A stretch of DNA of 64,000 nucleotides, taken from contig NZ_JBBMQQ010000011.1 in the NCBI RefSeq assembly GCF_038900095.1, positions 1-64,000 of the forward strand, read 5' to 3'. Shown here piece by piece: positions 24,553-34,222 of this stretch. The stretch's first letter is position 1. Each line of letters begins with the position of its first letter. This stretch comes from Hoeflea sp038900095 (GTDB lineage: Bacteria; Pseudomonadota; Alphaproteobacteria; Rhizobiales; Rhizobiaceae). A model generated the notes under the pieces. That model searched no databases. It was not told the DNA's origin and saw only the letters and a program-made list of their open reading frames with translations. A program made the translations under genes and the position numbers.

Positions 24553-24594
24553 CCGGACTGTTCCTGTCCGGCAGGAGAACAATGACGAATTGTT
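24553..24594 (-). promoter_or_regulatory. Palindrome and stem-loop upstream of bufA
   Basis: A 17-bp palindrome AACAAT-N5-ATTGTT occupies 24578-24594, and CCGGAC/GTCCGG with a 7-nt loop occupies 24553-24571, both 30-75 bp upstream of the bufA start. They could be an operator and a leader hairpin; the regulator is not identifiable here. Confidence 0.4.
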
Positions 24595-24700
24595 ACATCA
24601 CTTGGAAATCAAGCGCACGTTATCCGGCATCACTTGGCCGTGAACTTGCCGTGATGCGTTTTACTTTTTTGCACTGTTTTTCTTGTCGAAGTGTACGGCC

Positions 24701-25750
24701 TTAACCCAGCAAGTCGACAAACTGGTCGACGTGGTCCTGGGTGGTTGCGAAACTGGTCACCAGGCGGAGCATGGTTTCTTCCGGGCCGACCAGATGGGCG
24801 GCCGAACGTGGCGGGGACCATTCGTAGAACATCGCTCCCTTTGCCGCGAGTTGCTTGGCAAGGTCCTTGGGCACAATCGGGAATGTCTCGTTTGCCGGGC
24901 TCTGCCATGCAAGCCGCGCATTGTCCGAGCTGGTGATACCCGATTGCAGGCGCGCAGCCATCGCATTGGCGTGGCGGGCGATGTCAAGCCAGAGGCCGTC
25001 TTCGAAATATGCGTCGAACTGGGCCGCGATAAAGCGGCTCTTGGAAAACAGGTGGGCAGCACGTTTGCGGATGAAGGGGGTTTGGCTGGCCATTGCCGGA
25101 TCGAGGAAGACGAGGGCTTCCGCGCACCAGCAGCCATTCTTGGTGCCGCCAAACGAGACGATGTCGACGCCGAGTTCAGCGGTCATCTGGGCAGGCGTGA
25201 GGTTCAGGGCGACCAGCGCATTGGCAAAACGGGCGCCGTCCATGTGCAGCGGCAGGCCGTGAGCCTTGGCGATTGCCGAGATCGCGCGGATCTCGTCGGG
25301 CGTATAAACCGTGCCGGACTCGGTGGCCTGGGTCAGGGTGATGGCCATCGGCTGACCGGCATGGACAAAACCTTCGGGAAACCGGGCGATTTCCGCTTCC
25401 AGGGATGCAGGGTTCATCTTGCCTTCCGGCCCATCCACCGGAACAAGCCTGGAGCCGTGGCTGAAAAATTCGGGTGCGCCGCATTCATCGGCAATGACGT
25501 GGGCCTCGCGATGACAGAATGAAACGCCGCCCGGCCGGTTGATCGCCGACAGTGCCAGCGAGTTGGCCGCCGTGCCGGTGCCGACGAAGAAAACCGCGAC
25601 TTCCTGTCCGAAGATGTCGTTGAAGGTCTGCTCAACCTTGCGATCGAGATCGCTGGCGCCGTAGGCCGGGGCAAAGCCGGTCGAATGGGCCGAGAGCGAA
25701 GCTGCGATTGCCGGGTGAGCACCCGCCCAGTTGTCGGAAGTGAAGATCAT
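24701..25750 (-). CDS. ltaE: Low-specificity L-threonine aldolase
   Basis: A 349-residue PLP enzyme of the beta-eliminating lyase/threonine aldolase family that cleaves threonine and allo-threonine to glycine and acetaldehyde. Seen are the phosphate-binding FFVGTGTAANSLAL, HREAHVIADECGA, LHMDGARFANAL and the PLP lysine in SFGGTKNGCWCAEAL. Length is typical. It is a single gene on the minus strand, followed by the bufferin operon after 180 bp and preceded by a long intergenic region shared with gltB. Confidence 0.92.
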   Translation of the reverse strand: MIFTSDNWAGAHPAIAASLSAHSTGFAPAYGASDLDRKVEQTFNDIFGQEVAVFFVGTGTAANSLALSAINRPGGVSFCHREAHVIADECGAPEFFSHGSRLVPVDGPEGKMNPASLEAEIARFPEGFVHAGQPMAITLTQATESGTVYTPDEIRAISAIAKAHGLPLHMDGARFANALVALNLTPAQMTAELGVDIVSFGGTKNGCWCAEALVFLDPAMASQTPFIRKRAAHLFSKSRFIAAQFDAYFEDGLWLDIARHANAMAARLQSGITSSDNARLAWQSPANETFPIVPKDLAKQLAAKGAMFYEWSPPRSAAHLVGPEETMLRLVTSFATTQDHVDQFVDLLG

Positions 25751-26336
25751 GAGCGTGGTTCTCCGATAGCTTGAGTTCGTCCGGCTATCGCATGATTTCT
25801 GTGGCTTTCAAAGTGCCCGGAGAGGCGGGTGAAGTTTGCAAATGCGTCCTGCGGGGTTGCCGGGAGCTTCATCCGCTGGCCGCTGATTCCAAGTTCGTGA
25901 CAGCAAAACGCCGCAAAGCCGTCGGCATACGTAATAAAATTGCGCATATCTGTTGCAATCGATCATTTACGGTCGTTTGGGTGCGGTTTTTTGAGTTCGC
26001 TATCTTGCGCAGCCGCCTGCATTCTGTCATAGAACATTCGAAATAGGACAGCCTTACTGTCCTATTTGTCTCTGTCCTGGCCGGCTGGTAAAGGTCCTGG
26101 CAGATACAGGGGGCTGTTGGCAGTATCCGCCAATTCTCGATCCACCGGTTCAAGGTGACCGTCCTGCCCCTTCATGATACAAATCACGCCGCGCGCCCGC
26201 ACACACCGGGTGAAGCTTTTTAGGCGCGCAAGGCCAGACGACAGATGTATCCGGAACTTTCAGCGTCGCCGCACCCGGCGGGGGCGAATGATGGACCGGG
26301 ATCAACCGCCACGGCGGCCATGAAGGAGGAATGAAG
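25751..26336. other. Divergent intergenic region between ltaE and gltB
   Basis: About 585 bp without a convincing gene. It contains a perfect 27-bp palindrome at 26041-26067 and, just before gltB, the ribosome site AAGGAGGA. Promoters of both ltaE and gltB must lie here, but I cannot place either with confidence. Confidence 0.5.
26041..26067. promoter_or_regulatory. Perfect 27-bp palindrome upstream of gltB
   Basis: AAATAGGACAG at 26041-26051 and CTGTCCTATTT at 26057-26067 are perfect inverted 11-bp arms around CCTTA. There is no T-run after the stem, so an operator is more likely than a terminator. It lies 270 bp from the gltB start and 290 bp from ltaE. Confidence 0.55.
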
Positions 26337-29300
26337 ATGGCAGACCTTTCACCATCTCTGACGGACGTTACCGCTTGTGAGGCACGTGCCGAGACCAAGA
26401 CGGCCACCGCGCGTACCTTTGGATTGCCGCACAAACAGGGCCTTTACGATCCGCGCAACGAACATGATGCATGCGGTGTTGGCTTCGTAGCCCATATGAA
26501 AGGCCAGAAGTCGCACCAGATCGTGCGTGACGGCCTGTTCATGCTCGAGAACCTGACCCACCGCGGTGCCGTCGGCGCCGACCCGCTGATGGGCGATGGC
26601 GCAGGGCTGCTGGTGCAGATCCCTGACCGGTTTTTCCGCGAGGAAATGGCCGCCCAAGGCGTGACGCTGCCCGATCCCGGCGATTACGCCGTGGGTTTCA
26701 TCTTCATGCCCCAGGACGAGGCACGCTGCGAGCACCTCAAGGGGATCATCGCCGAGGTCGTTACCGCCGAAGGTCAGACCCTGCTTGGCTTCCGCGATGT
26801 GCCGGTCGACAATTCATCGCTGTCAAAGGCTCCGGAGATTGCCGCGACCGAACCGCGTCATGTCCAGGTGTTCATCGGCCGAGGCGAAGGTGTCGATGAC
26901 CAGAACGACTTCAAGCGCCAGCTTTTTGTGCTCCGGAAGGTGATTTCGAACCGGGTCTACAATGAAACCGATGAAAGCGATGACGGCTTCTATTTCGTTT
27001 CGCTGTCGACGCAGACAATTGTCTACAAGGGCATGTTCCTGGCCTACCAGGTCGGCGCCTATTACAAGGACCTGAGCGATCCCCGCTTCGAATCCGCCGT
27101 TGCGCTGGTTCACCAGAGATTTTCGACGAACACGTTCCCGTCCTGGAAGCTTGCCCACCCCTACCGGATGGTGGCGCACAATGGCGAGATCAACACGCTG
27201 CGCGGCAACGTCAACTGGATGGCAGCGCGGCAGGCGTCGGTGTCTTCGCCGCTGTTTGGCGACGATATTTCCAAGCTGTGGCCGATTTCCTACGAGGGCC
27301 AGTCCGATACGGCCTGTTTCGACAACGCGCTCGAATTCCTGATCCGTGGCGGCTATTCGATGGCGCATGCGGTGATGATGCTGATCCCCGAAGCCTGGGC
27401 CGGCAATTCGCTGATGAGCGCGGAGCGCAAGGCGTTCTACGAATATCATGCAGCCTTGATGGAGCCCTGGGACGGTCCGGCCGCGGTTGCCTTTACCGAC
27501 GGGCAGCAGATTGGCGCCACGCTCGATCGCAACGGGCTCCGGCCCGCGCGCTACATTGTCACCAATGACGACCGGGTGATCATGGCGTCAGAAGCCGGTG
27601 TGCTGCCGGTCGATGAAAGCACCATCGTATCGAAGTGGCGGCTGCAGCCCGGCAAGATGCTGCTGATCGACATGGAAGAAGGCCGGATCATTTCCGACGA
27701 GGAAGTGAAGTCCGGACTGGCGGCGAAGCACCCCTATCGCGAGTGGCTGGAACGTACCCAGCTGATCCTGGAAGATCTCAAGCCGGTCGAGCCGCGGGCA
27801 TTGCGCAAGGATGTGTCCCTGCTCGATCGTCAGCAGGCTTTCGGCTACACTCAGGAAGACACCAAGATCCTGATGTCGCCGATGGCGACCACCGGGCAGG
27901 AAGCCATTGGTTCGATGGGGACCGATACGCCGATTTCCGCGATGTCGCAGAAGTCGAAGCTGCTCTACACCTATTTCAAGCAGAATTTCGCGCAGGTGAC
28001 CAACCCGCCGATCGACCCGATCCGGGAAGAGCTGGTGATGAGCCTGGTGTCCTTCATCGGGCCGCGTCCGAACCTTCTCGATCACAAGGGCGCTGCAAAG
28101 AAGAAGCGGCTTGAAGTACGTCAACCGATCCTGACCAATGGCGACCTGGAAAAGATCCGCTCGATCGGTCACACCGAGGACCGGTTCGACACCAAGACGC
28201 TGGACTTCACCTATGCCAGCGAAAAGGGTTCGGACGGCATGAAGGCGGCGCTTGACCGGCTTTGCGACCGGGCAGAGGAAGCCGTCACCGGCGGCTACAA
28301 CATCATCATCCTGTCCGACCGCCAGATCGGTCCGGACCGGATCGCCATTCCGGCGCTTCTGGCCACGGCGGCGGTGCATCACCACCTGATCCGCAAGGGT
28401 CTGCGCACGTCGGTTGGCCTCGTGGTCGAATCCGGCGAGCCACGTGAAGTGCACCATTTTGCCTGCCTGGCAGGCTACGGTGCCGAAGCGATCAATCCGT
28501 ATCTGGCGTTCGACACCCTGCTGGACATGCACAAGCGCGGAGAATTCCCGCCGGAAGTCGATCACTACGAGATCGTGTCGCGTTACATCAAGGCGATCGG
28601 CAAGGGCATCCTCAAGGTGATGTCGAAAATGGGGATTTCGACCTACCAGTCCTATTGTGGCGCGCAGATCTTTGATGCGATCGGGCTTTCGAGCGATTTC
28701 GTCGATACCTATTTCAGCGGCACGGCGACCACGATCGAAGGCGTAGGCCTGGACGAGGTTGCATCGGAAACCGCCGAGCGTCACCGTCTTGCCTTCTCCA
28801 ATGACCCGGTGCTGGCCACCTCGCTGGATGTGGGCGGCGAATATGCCTACCGGATGCGCGGTGAAGAACATGCCTGGACACCGGATGCGGTGGCCACGCT
28901 TCAGCATGCCGTGCGCGGCAATGCCAAGGATCGCTATCGCGAGTTCGCCGACATCGTCAATCGCTCGACCCTGCGGATGAACGCCATTCGCGGCCTGTTC
29001 GAGATCCGTACTGCGGAAAGCGCCGGGCGCAAGCCGGTGCCGCTGGATGAGGTCGAGCCTGCCGCGGATATCGTGAAGCGGTTTTCGACCGGCGCGATGT
29101 CGTTCGGGTCGATCAGCCGGGAAGCGCATACAACGCTGGCGATCGCGATGAACCAGATCGGCGGCAAGTCGAACACCGGCGAAGGCGGCGAGGAGCCGGA
29201 CCGGTATCTGCCGCTGTATGGCGGTGGCCGCAATCCGGAACGCTCGGCGATCAAGCAGGTGGCTTCCGGCCGGTTCGGCGTGACCACGGAATACCTGGTC

Positions 29301-31058
29301 AACGCAGACATGATACAGATCAAGGTCGCGCAGGGCGCCAAGCCCGGTGAAGGCGGTCAGCTGCCCGGTCACAAGGTCGATGCAACGATTGCAAAGACCC
29401 GGCATTCGACGCCTGGTGTCGGTCTGATTTCGCCTCCGCCGCACCATGACATCTACTCGATCGAAGACCTGGCGCAGCTGATCTTCGACCTCAAGAACGT
29501 CAATCCGGAGGCCGATATCTCGGTCAAGCTGGTGTCGGAAGTGGGCGTCGGCACGGTTGCGGCCGGTGTGGCAAAGGCGCGTGCCGACCACATCACCGTT
29601 TCAGGCTACGACGGCGGTACCGGCGCATCGCCGCTAACGTCGCTCAAGCATGCCGGAGGCCCGTGGGAAATCGGCCTGGCCGAAACTCACCAGACGCTGG
29701 TGCTCAACGGTCTGCGCTCGCGCATCGCGCTGCAGGTCGATGGCGGGCTGAAGACGGGGCGTGACGTGATCGTGGGGGCGCTGCTCGGCGCCGACGAGTT
29801 CGGCTTCTCGACTGCACCATTGATTGCGGCAGGCTGCATCATGATGCGCAAGTGCCATCTCAACACCTGCCCGGTGGGCGTGGCGACACAGGATCCTGTT
29901 CTGCGCAAGCGCTTCAAGGGCACGCCGGAGCACGTGGTCAATTACTTCTTCTTCATTGCAGAGGAAGTGCGCGAATGGCTGGCCGCGATGGGATATCGCA
30001 ATCTTGACGAGATCATCGGCCAGTCGGACCTGCTCGCCAAGGACGGCATGATCGAGCACTGGAAGGCGAAGGGTCTGGATTTCAGCCGGATCTTCTACAA
30101 GCCCGACGCTCCGAAGGAAAAGATCTACTGGACCGAACGCCAGAACCATCCGATTGCCGACGTTCTTGACCGGCGACTGATCGAGAAGGCGATGCCGGCA
30201 CTCGAGAACAAGGAAAAGGTCGAGTTCGGCGTCGAGATCAAGAATGTCGACCGTTCCGCCGGTGCGATGCTGTCGGGCGAAGTTGCCAAGCGGTTCGGCC
30301 ACAAGGGCCTGGACGAGGACACGATCACGGTCAAACTCACAGGGACCGCAGGACAGTCGTTCGGCGCATTCCTGGCCCATGGCATAACCTTCGACCTTGC
30401 TGGCGACGCCAACGACTACGTCGGCAAGGGCCTGTCGGGCGGCTGCATCATCGTGCGCCCGCCTGAAAACTCGCCGATCGTGGCGGAGAATTCGATCATC
30501 GTCGGCAATACCGTGCTTTACGGCGCGGTCGAGGGTGAGTGCTATTTCCGTGGCGTTGCCGGTGAACGCTTTGCCGTACGCAACTCGGGTGCCATCGCGG
30601 TTGTCGAAGGCGTCGGCGATCACGGCTGCGAATACATGACCGGTGGTCTTGTCGTTGTCATCGGTGAAACCGGCCGCAACTTTGCTGCCGGCATGTCCGG
30701 CGGCGTTGCCTATGTACTTGATGAAGCCGGCGATTTTGCCAGCCGCTGCAACATGGCGATGGTCGAGCTGGAACCGGTTCCGGAAGAAGACGACATCCTT
30801 GAAAAGCTGCATCATCACGGCGGCGACCTGGCCCACAAGGGACGGGTCGACGTCAGCGGCGACATGACCCGGCATGATGAAGAACGGCTGTTCCAGCTGA
30901 TCTCCAATCACATGCATTACACCCAGTCGACCCGGGCCAAGGAAATCCTCGACAACTGGGCCGATTACCGTCCCAAGTTCCGCAAGGTGATGCCGGTCGA
31001 GTACCGTCGTGCGCTTGAGGACATGGAGCGGATGCGCATGGGCGTGGCGGCGGAATGA
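26337..31058 (+). CDS. gltB: Glutamate synthase (NADPH) large subunit
   Basis: A 1,573-residue enzyme that, with GltD, converts glutamine and 2-oxoglutarate to two glutamates. The glutaminase domain starts after a short propeptide, with the catalytic Cys at residue 46 in NEHDACGVGFVAHM. The central and FMN-binding synthase domain includes GGKSNTGEGGEEPDR and SGYDGGTGASPL; the 3Fe-4S cluster cysteines are in CIMMRKCHLNTCPVG. A C-terminal beta-helix (GXGXG) domain ends the protein. The ATG at 26337 is preferred to that at 26331 because AAGGAGGA at 26323-26330 then has a 6-base spacer. The stop overlaps the next gene. Confidence 0.97.
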   Translation: MADLSPSLTDVTACEARAETKTATARTFGLPHKQGLYDPRNEHDACGVGFVAHMKGQKSHQIVRDGLFMLENLTHRGAVGADPLMGDGAGLLVQIPDRFFREEMAAQGVTLPDPGDYAVGFIFMPQDEARCEHLKGIIAEVVTAEGQTLLGFRDVPVDNSSLSKAPEIAATEPRHVQVFIGRGEGVDDQNDFKRQLFVLRKVISNRVYNETDESDDGFYFVSLSTQTIVYKGMFLAYQVGAYYKDLSDPRFESAVALVHQRFSTNTFPSWKLAHPYRMVAHNGEINTLRGNVNWMAARQASVSSPLFGDDISKLWPISYEGQSDTACFDNALEFLIRGGYSMAHAVMMLIPEAWAGNSLMSAERKAFYEYHAALMEPWDGPAAVAFTDGQQIGATLDRNGLRPARYIVTNDDRVIMASEAGVLPVDESTIVSKWRLQPGKMLLIDMEEGRIISDEEVKSGLAAKHPYREWLERTQLILEDLKPVEPRALRKDVSLLDRQQAFGYTQEDTKILMSPMATTGQEAIGSMGTDTPISAMSQKSKLLYTYFKQNFAQVTNPPIDPIREELVMSLVSFIGPRPNLLDHKGAAKKKRLEVRQPILTNGDLEKIRSIGHTEDRFDTKTLDFTYASEKGSDGMKAALDRLCDRAEEAVTGGYNIIILSDRQIGPDRIAIPALLATAAVHHHLIRKGLRTSVGLVVESGEPREVHHFACLAGYGAEAINPYLAFDTLLDMHKRGEFPPEVDHYEIVSRYIKAIGKGILKVMSKMGISTYQSYCGAQIFDAIGLSSDFVDTYFSGTATTIEGVGLDEVASETAERHRLAFSNDPVLATSLDVGGEYAYRMRGEEHAWTPDAVATLQHAVRGNAKDRYREFADIVNRSTLRMNAIRGLFEIRTAESAGRKPVPLDEVEPAADIVKRFSTGAMSFGSISREAHTTLAIAMNQIGGKSNTGEGGEEPDRYLPLYGGGRNPERSAIKQVASGRFGVTTEYLVNADMIQIKVAQGAKPGEGGQLPGHKVDATIAKTRHSTPGVGLISPPPHHDIYSIEDLAQLIFDLKNVNPEADISVKLVSEVGVGTVAAGVAKARADHITVSGYDGGTGASPLTSLKHAGGPWEIGLAETHQTLVLNGLRSRIALQVDGGLKTGRDVIVGALLGADEFGFSTAPLIAAGCIMMRKCHLNTCPVGVATQDPVLRKRFKGTPEHVVNYFFFIAEEVREWLAAMGYRNLDEIIGQSDLLAKDGMIEHWKAKGLDFSRIFYKPDAPKEKIYWTERQNHPIADVLDRRLIEKAMPALENKEKVEFGVEIKNVDRSAGAMLSGEVAKRFGHKGLDEDTITVKLTGTAGQSFGAFLAHGITFDLAGDANDYVGKGLSGGCIIVRPPENSPIVAENSIIVGNTVLYGAVEGECYFRGVAGERFAVRNSGAIAVVEGVGDHGCEYMTGGLVVVIGETGRNFAAGMSGGVAYVLDEAGDFASRCNMAMVELEPVPEEDDILEKLHHHGGDLAHKGRVDVSGDMTRHDEERLFQLISNHMHYTQSTRAKEILDNWADYRPKFRKVMPVEYRRALEDMERMRMGVAAE

Positions 31059-31390
31059 GATCAATGATCACATCGACCACCAACACGATCGAGGGCAGGG
31101 AGATTGTCGAGTACAGTGGCATCGTCACAGGCGAAGCCATTCTCGGCACTAACATCTTCCGCGATATCTTCGCAGGTATTCGCGACATAGTCGGCGGCCG
31201 CTCGGGCGCTTACGAAAAAGCATTGCGCGAGGCGCGCGAGATCGCGCTGAGCGAAATGCAGGACGAGGCGCAGAAACTGGGTGCGAATGCCGTTATCGGC
31301 ATCGATCTCGACTATGAAAATATTTCAACCGGATCCAGTGGTTCGATGCTGATGGTATCGGCATCGGGAACCGCGGTTGTGATCCGGTGA
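31055..31390 (+). CDS. YbjQ/UPF0145 family protein inside the glt operon
   Basis: A 111-residue protein of the YbjQ/UPF0145 family, also called heavy-metal-binding domain proteins. It shows YSGIVTGEAILGTN, FAGIRDIVGGRSGAYE, ALSEMQDEAQKLGANAVIGIDLDY and a C-terminal SGTAVVIR strand. These proteins form ring-shaped pentamers of unknown role. Its start codon overlaps the gltB stop (ATGA at 31055-31058) and gltD starts 11 bp after its end, so it is translationally coupled between the two glutamate synthase subunits. The arrangement appears conserved in rhizobia from memory. Confidence 0.88.
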   Translation: MRSMITSTTNTIEGREIVEYSGIVTGEAILGTNIFRDIFAGIRDIVGGRSGAYEKALREAREIALSEMQDEAQKLGANAVIGIDLDYENISTGSSGSMLMVSASGTAVVIR

Positions 31391-31401
31391 AGGAGTAGAT
31401 T

Positions 31402-32856
31402 ATGGGTAAGGTAACGGGTTTTCTCGAAATCGACCGGCAGACGGCGAAGTATCAGCCGGCTTCTGACCGCATTCGCCATTTCCGCGAGTTCACCATCCGG
31501 ATGACCGACCAGGAGGTCCAGAAACAGGCTGCGCGCTGCATGGATTGCGGTGTGCCCTATTGTCATGGCCCCACCGGCTGTCCGGTGCACAACCAGATCC
31601 CCGACTGGAACGATCTGGTCTACAACAACAACTGGGAAGAGGCGATCCGCAACCTGCATTCGACCAACAACTTCCCCGAATTCACCGGGCGTATCTGCCC
31701 GGCGCCGTGCGAGGAAGCCTGCACGCTCAATCTCGAGGATGCGCCGGTCACGATCAAGACCGTGGAACAGGCAATCGCCGACAAGGCCTATGAAATGGGC
31801 TTCATCGTGCCGCAGCCGGTGACCAACAAGACCGGCAAGACCGTCGCCATCATCGGCTCCGGGCCTGCAGGGATGGCTGCCGCACAGCAGCTGGGCCGGG
31901 CCGGGCACGATGTCCACGTCTATGAGCGGGAGAGCCGTCCTGGCGGCCTGCTGCGCTTCGGCATTCCGGACTTCAAGATGGAGAAGCACTTCATCGATCG
32001 CCGGATCGAGCAAATGGAAGGCGAGGGCGTTACGTTCTTCTGCAACGTCAATGTCGGAGTCGACAAGAGCATGGAGGAGCTGCTCGGCTCCTATGATGCA
32101 GTGCTTTACACCGGCGGTTCGGAAAAGCCGCGCGATGTGGGCATTCCGGGCGCTGACCTGGTCGGCGTTCATGATGCGATGCCTTACCTGGTGCAGCAGA
32201 ACAAGCGGGTTGCCCGCGAGAGCATCGACAATGTCGGCTGGCCATCCGATCCGGTGGTTGCCGGCGGCAAGCACGTGGTGGTGATCGGCGGCGGTGATAC
32301 GGCGTCGGACTGCGTCGGCACGGCGTTCAGGCAGGGAGCCGTCAAGGTCACCCAGCTCGATATCCGTCCGCAGCCACCCGAGAAGGAAGACAAGCTCGCC
32401 GTCTGGCCCTACTGGGCGACAAAGATGCGGACATCATCCTCGCAGGCTGAAGGGGCGGTTCGCGAGTTCCAGGTCGGGACACTCGAACTGGTCGGCGAAA
32501 ACGGTATCCTGTCGGCGGTCAAATGCTGCCATGTGGATGAAAAGCGCAAGCCCGTTGCCGGATCCGAATTCCTGATCAAGGCCGATCTCGTGTTCGTGGC
32601 AATCGGCTTCCGCGGCGTTCTCGACACCGGCGTCGTCAGCGATCTGGGTGACCGGCTTTTGACAGACACCGACGGTCGCGGTTCGACCAACATCTCGGCC
32701 AACGAAACCGATTATCGCACTTCCGTGGACAAGCTTTGGGCTGCCGGCGACGTTCGCCGAGGCCAGAGCCTGGTCGTCTGGGCGATCCGTGAAGGCCGTC
32801 AGGCGGCACGGGAAATCGACCTGAGCCTGATGGGTGCCACAGACCTGCCGCGTTGA
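31402..32856 (+). CDS. gltD: Glutamate synthase small subunit
   Basis: A 484-residue FAD- and NADPH-binding subunit that passes electrons to GltB. The N-terminal cysteine-rich 4Fe-4S region is visible (CMDCGVPYCHGPTGCPVHN and RICPAPCEEACTLN). It is followed by an FAD Rossmann motif (AIIGSGPAGMAAAQ) and an NADPH motif (VVIGGGDTASDCVG); the C-terminal FAD contact is WAAGDVRRGQSLVVWA. AAGGAGTAG upstream supports the start at 31402. It is the third gene of the gltB operon. Confidence 0.97.
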   Translation: MGKVTGFLEIDRQTAKYQPASDRIRHFREFTIRMTDQEVQKQAARCMDCGVPYCHGPTGCPVHNQIPDWNDLVYNNNWEEAIRNLHSTNNFPEFTGRICPAPCEEACTLNLEDAPVTIKTVEQAIADKAYEMGFIVPQPVTNKTGKTVAIIGSGPAGMAAAQQLGRAGHDVHVYERESRPGGLLRFGIPDFKMEKHFIDRRIEQMEGEGVTFFCNVNVGVDKSMEELLGSYDAVLYTGGSEKPRDVGIPGADLVGVHDAMPYLVQQNKRVARESIDNVGWPSDPVVAGGKHVVVIGGGDTASDCVGTAFRQGAVKVTQLDIRPQPPEKEDKLAVWPYWATKMRTSSSQAEGAVREFQVGTLELVGENGILSAVKCCHVDEKRKPVAGSEFLIKADLVFVAIGFRGVLDTGVVSDLGDRLLTDTDGRGSTNISANETDYRTSVDKLWAAGDVRRGQSLVVWAIREGRQAAREIDLSLMGATDLPR

Positions 32857-33000
32857 GCATCAGCCTTGCTTCATGCCGTGCCGGAGGGAAACTGACGCGT
32901 GCGGCATGAGTTTCGCGTGGAAGCGCGGTGATGGGGGTGTGTTCGCGGGAGCTCTGCTCAACCGGGCAAGGCAAGAACCGTCAGGTTTTTGAGTGCAGGC

Positions 33001-34164
33001 TTATTCGCTCGACTGATCGGCCGGTGGCCAGGCAAAGTTGTCGACGCGTCCTTCGGGCGCTTCAGGCAAGATGCCATCAAGCACCAGCTGGTCGCGCGGC
33101 GAGGGAACCAGGCCGGCAGTGGCGGGCATTTCACCCAGCAACTCAGAGCCTCCGTCAAGGGCGGGATCCGTCATGGCGACCGGCATGGTCCGCGTGATGG
33201 CGGCAGCGTTTTCACCCGGGGCCGGCGGCATGAATATTTCCGGGAAATTGGCTGAATCAAGCGCTGAAATTCCTGCCGCCGCGGCGTCGCCAAGCAGTCT
33301 CCGGATCGATTTCTCGGCATAGAACGCGATCTTGCGCCGTCCGGCCTCGGTCACGTTGATGCCATCGGACCCGCGAAGGCGGACCTGCTGTCCGTTGATG
33401 TCGGATCCGGTGAAGACGAACTTGCCTTCCTCGTCGACAAACCCGTCCCAGATGTCGATGAATTCGCCGCCGGATTTCTCGACCTGGGTGCGGAAAACAC
33501 CGTTGAAAGCCACCATGTCCGTGGTCATGGAAGGCGATTTGAAAGCCGGCATGCCGATCCAGAGCAGCGGTGTGTTGCGGACCTGCAAGGCATCGATCAG
33601 CGAGCGGGTTCGGCGTTCATACTCGGCAAGCCATTTGGCAGAACGTACGGGTTCGCGCTCTCCATCCACCACCAGTTGCTGGCGATCGTTGGAGCCGATC
33701 TGCACCACGATAATCGAGGGCTGCACCTCTTCGACAATGTTGCGGGCTTCTTCGGGCCAATTGTAGTAATCATCGCGAACCAGGCCGGATGAGCCGTTGG
33801 CGCGGTCGACGATGACGACGCCCGGTGCCTCGGCAAACGCTGCTCTGAGGCCATCGGCCGTGCGGTTGGCGAGGAAGTCACCGACAACCAGGATCTTGCG
33901 GGCGTTTTCCAGCTTTTCGACAACCGGCTCCGGTGGAGGGGCAATGCTGGGCGCGCGCTTTGCGACCCTGCTGCTGCGCGATGGCTGCCGGGGCGCCTGT
34001 TTTCTGGCAGGTTCGCTGCCGCCGAACAACAGTTGCAGAAAGGATTTCCGTTCCACGCGTTCCTGCGCCGCGGCAGGTCCGGCCAACTGCAGGGCAGTCA
34101 GGCCGGCCAGCGCCGCAACCAGCAATAAGACGGCACACCGCAGCAATGGTTGGCGGTTTGACAC
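33001..34164 (-). CDS. DUF459 SGNH/GDSL-type hydrolase, exported
   Basis: A 387-residue protein with an N-terminal signal peptide or anchor (LLVAALAGLTALQLAGPAAAQ), then a Pro/Arg-rich linker. The SGNH-like domain is of the DUF459 type (ILVVGDFLANRTADGL, IIVVQIGSNDRQQLV, LLWIGMPAFKSPSM). The usual nucleophile Ser of GDS is replaced by Asp-Phe (VGDF), common in this family, so catalysis is uncertain. It starts with GTG at 34164 after AGGAG. In rhizobia it lies next to the lytic transglycosylase gene, and a cell-envelope role is likely. The last third is Ala/Pro-rich. Confidence 0.82.
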   Translation of the reverse strand: MSNRQPLLRCAVLLLVAALAGLTALQLAGPAAAQERVERKSFLQLLFGGSEPARKQAPRQPSRSSRVAKRAPSIAPPPEPVVEKLENARKILVVGDFLANRTADGLRAAFAEAPGVVIVDRANGSSGLVRDDYYNWPEEARNIVEEVQPSIIVVQIGSNDRQQLVVDGEREPVRSAKWLAEYERRTRSLIDALQVRNTPLLWIGMPAFKSPSMTTDMVAFNGVFRTQVEKSGGEFIDIWDGFVDEEGKFVFTGSDINGQQVRLRGSDGINVTEAGRRKIAFYAEKSIRRLLGDAAAAGISALDSANFPEIFMPPAPGENAAAITRTMPVAMTDPALDGGSELLGEMPATAGLVPSPRDQLVLDGILPEAPEGRVDNFAWPPADQSSE

Positions 34165-34222
34165 GCGGAAATCATCTCCTGTTCAGCCGTATGGCCGGTT
34201 GGATTCCGGCGCGTACGCGTCA

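Noticed and set aside
27588..31064. Long antisense frames under gltB
   Set aside because: The sense strand encodes glutamate synthase with all motifs; antisense translations show no family pattern.
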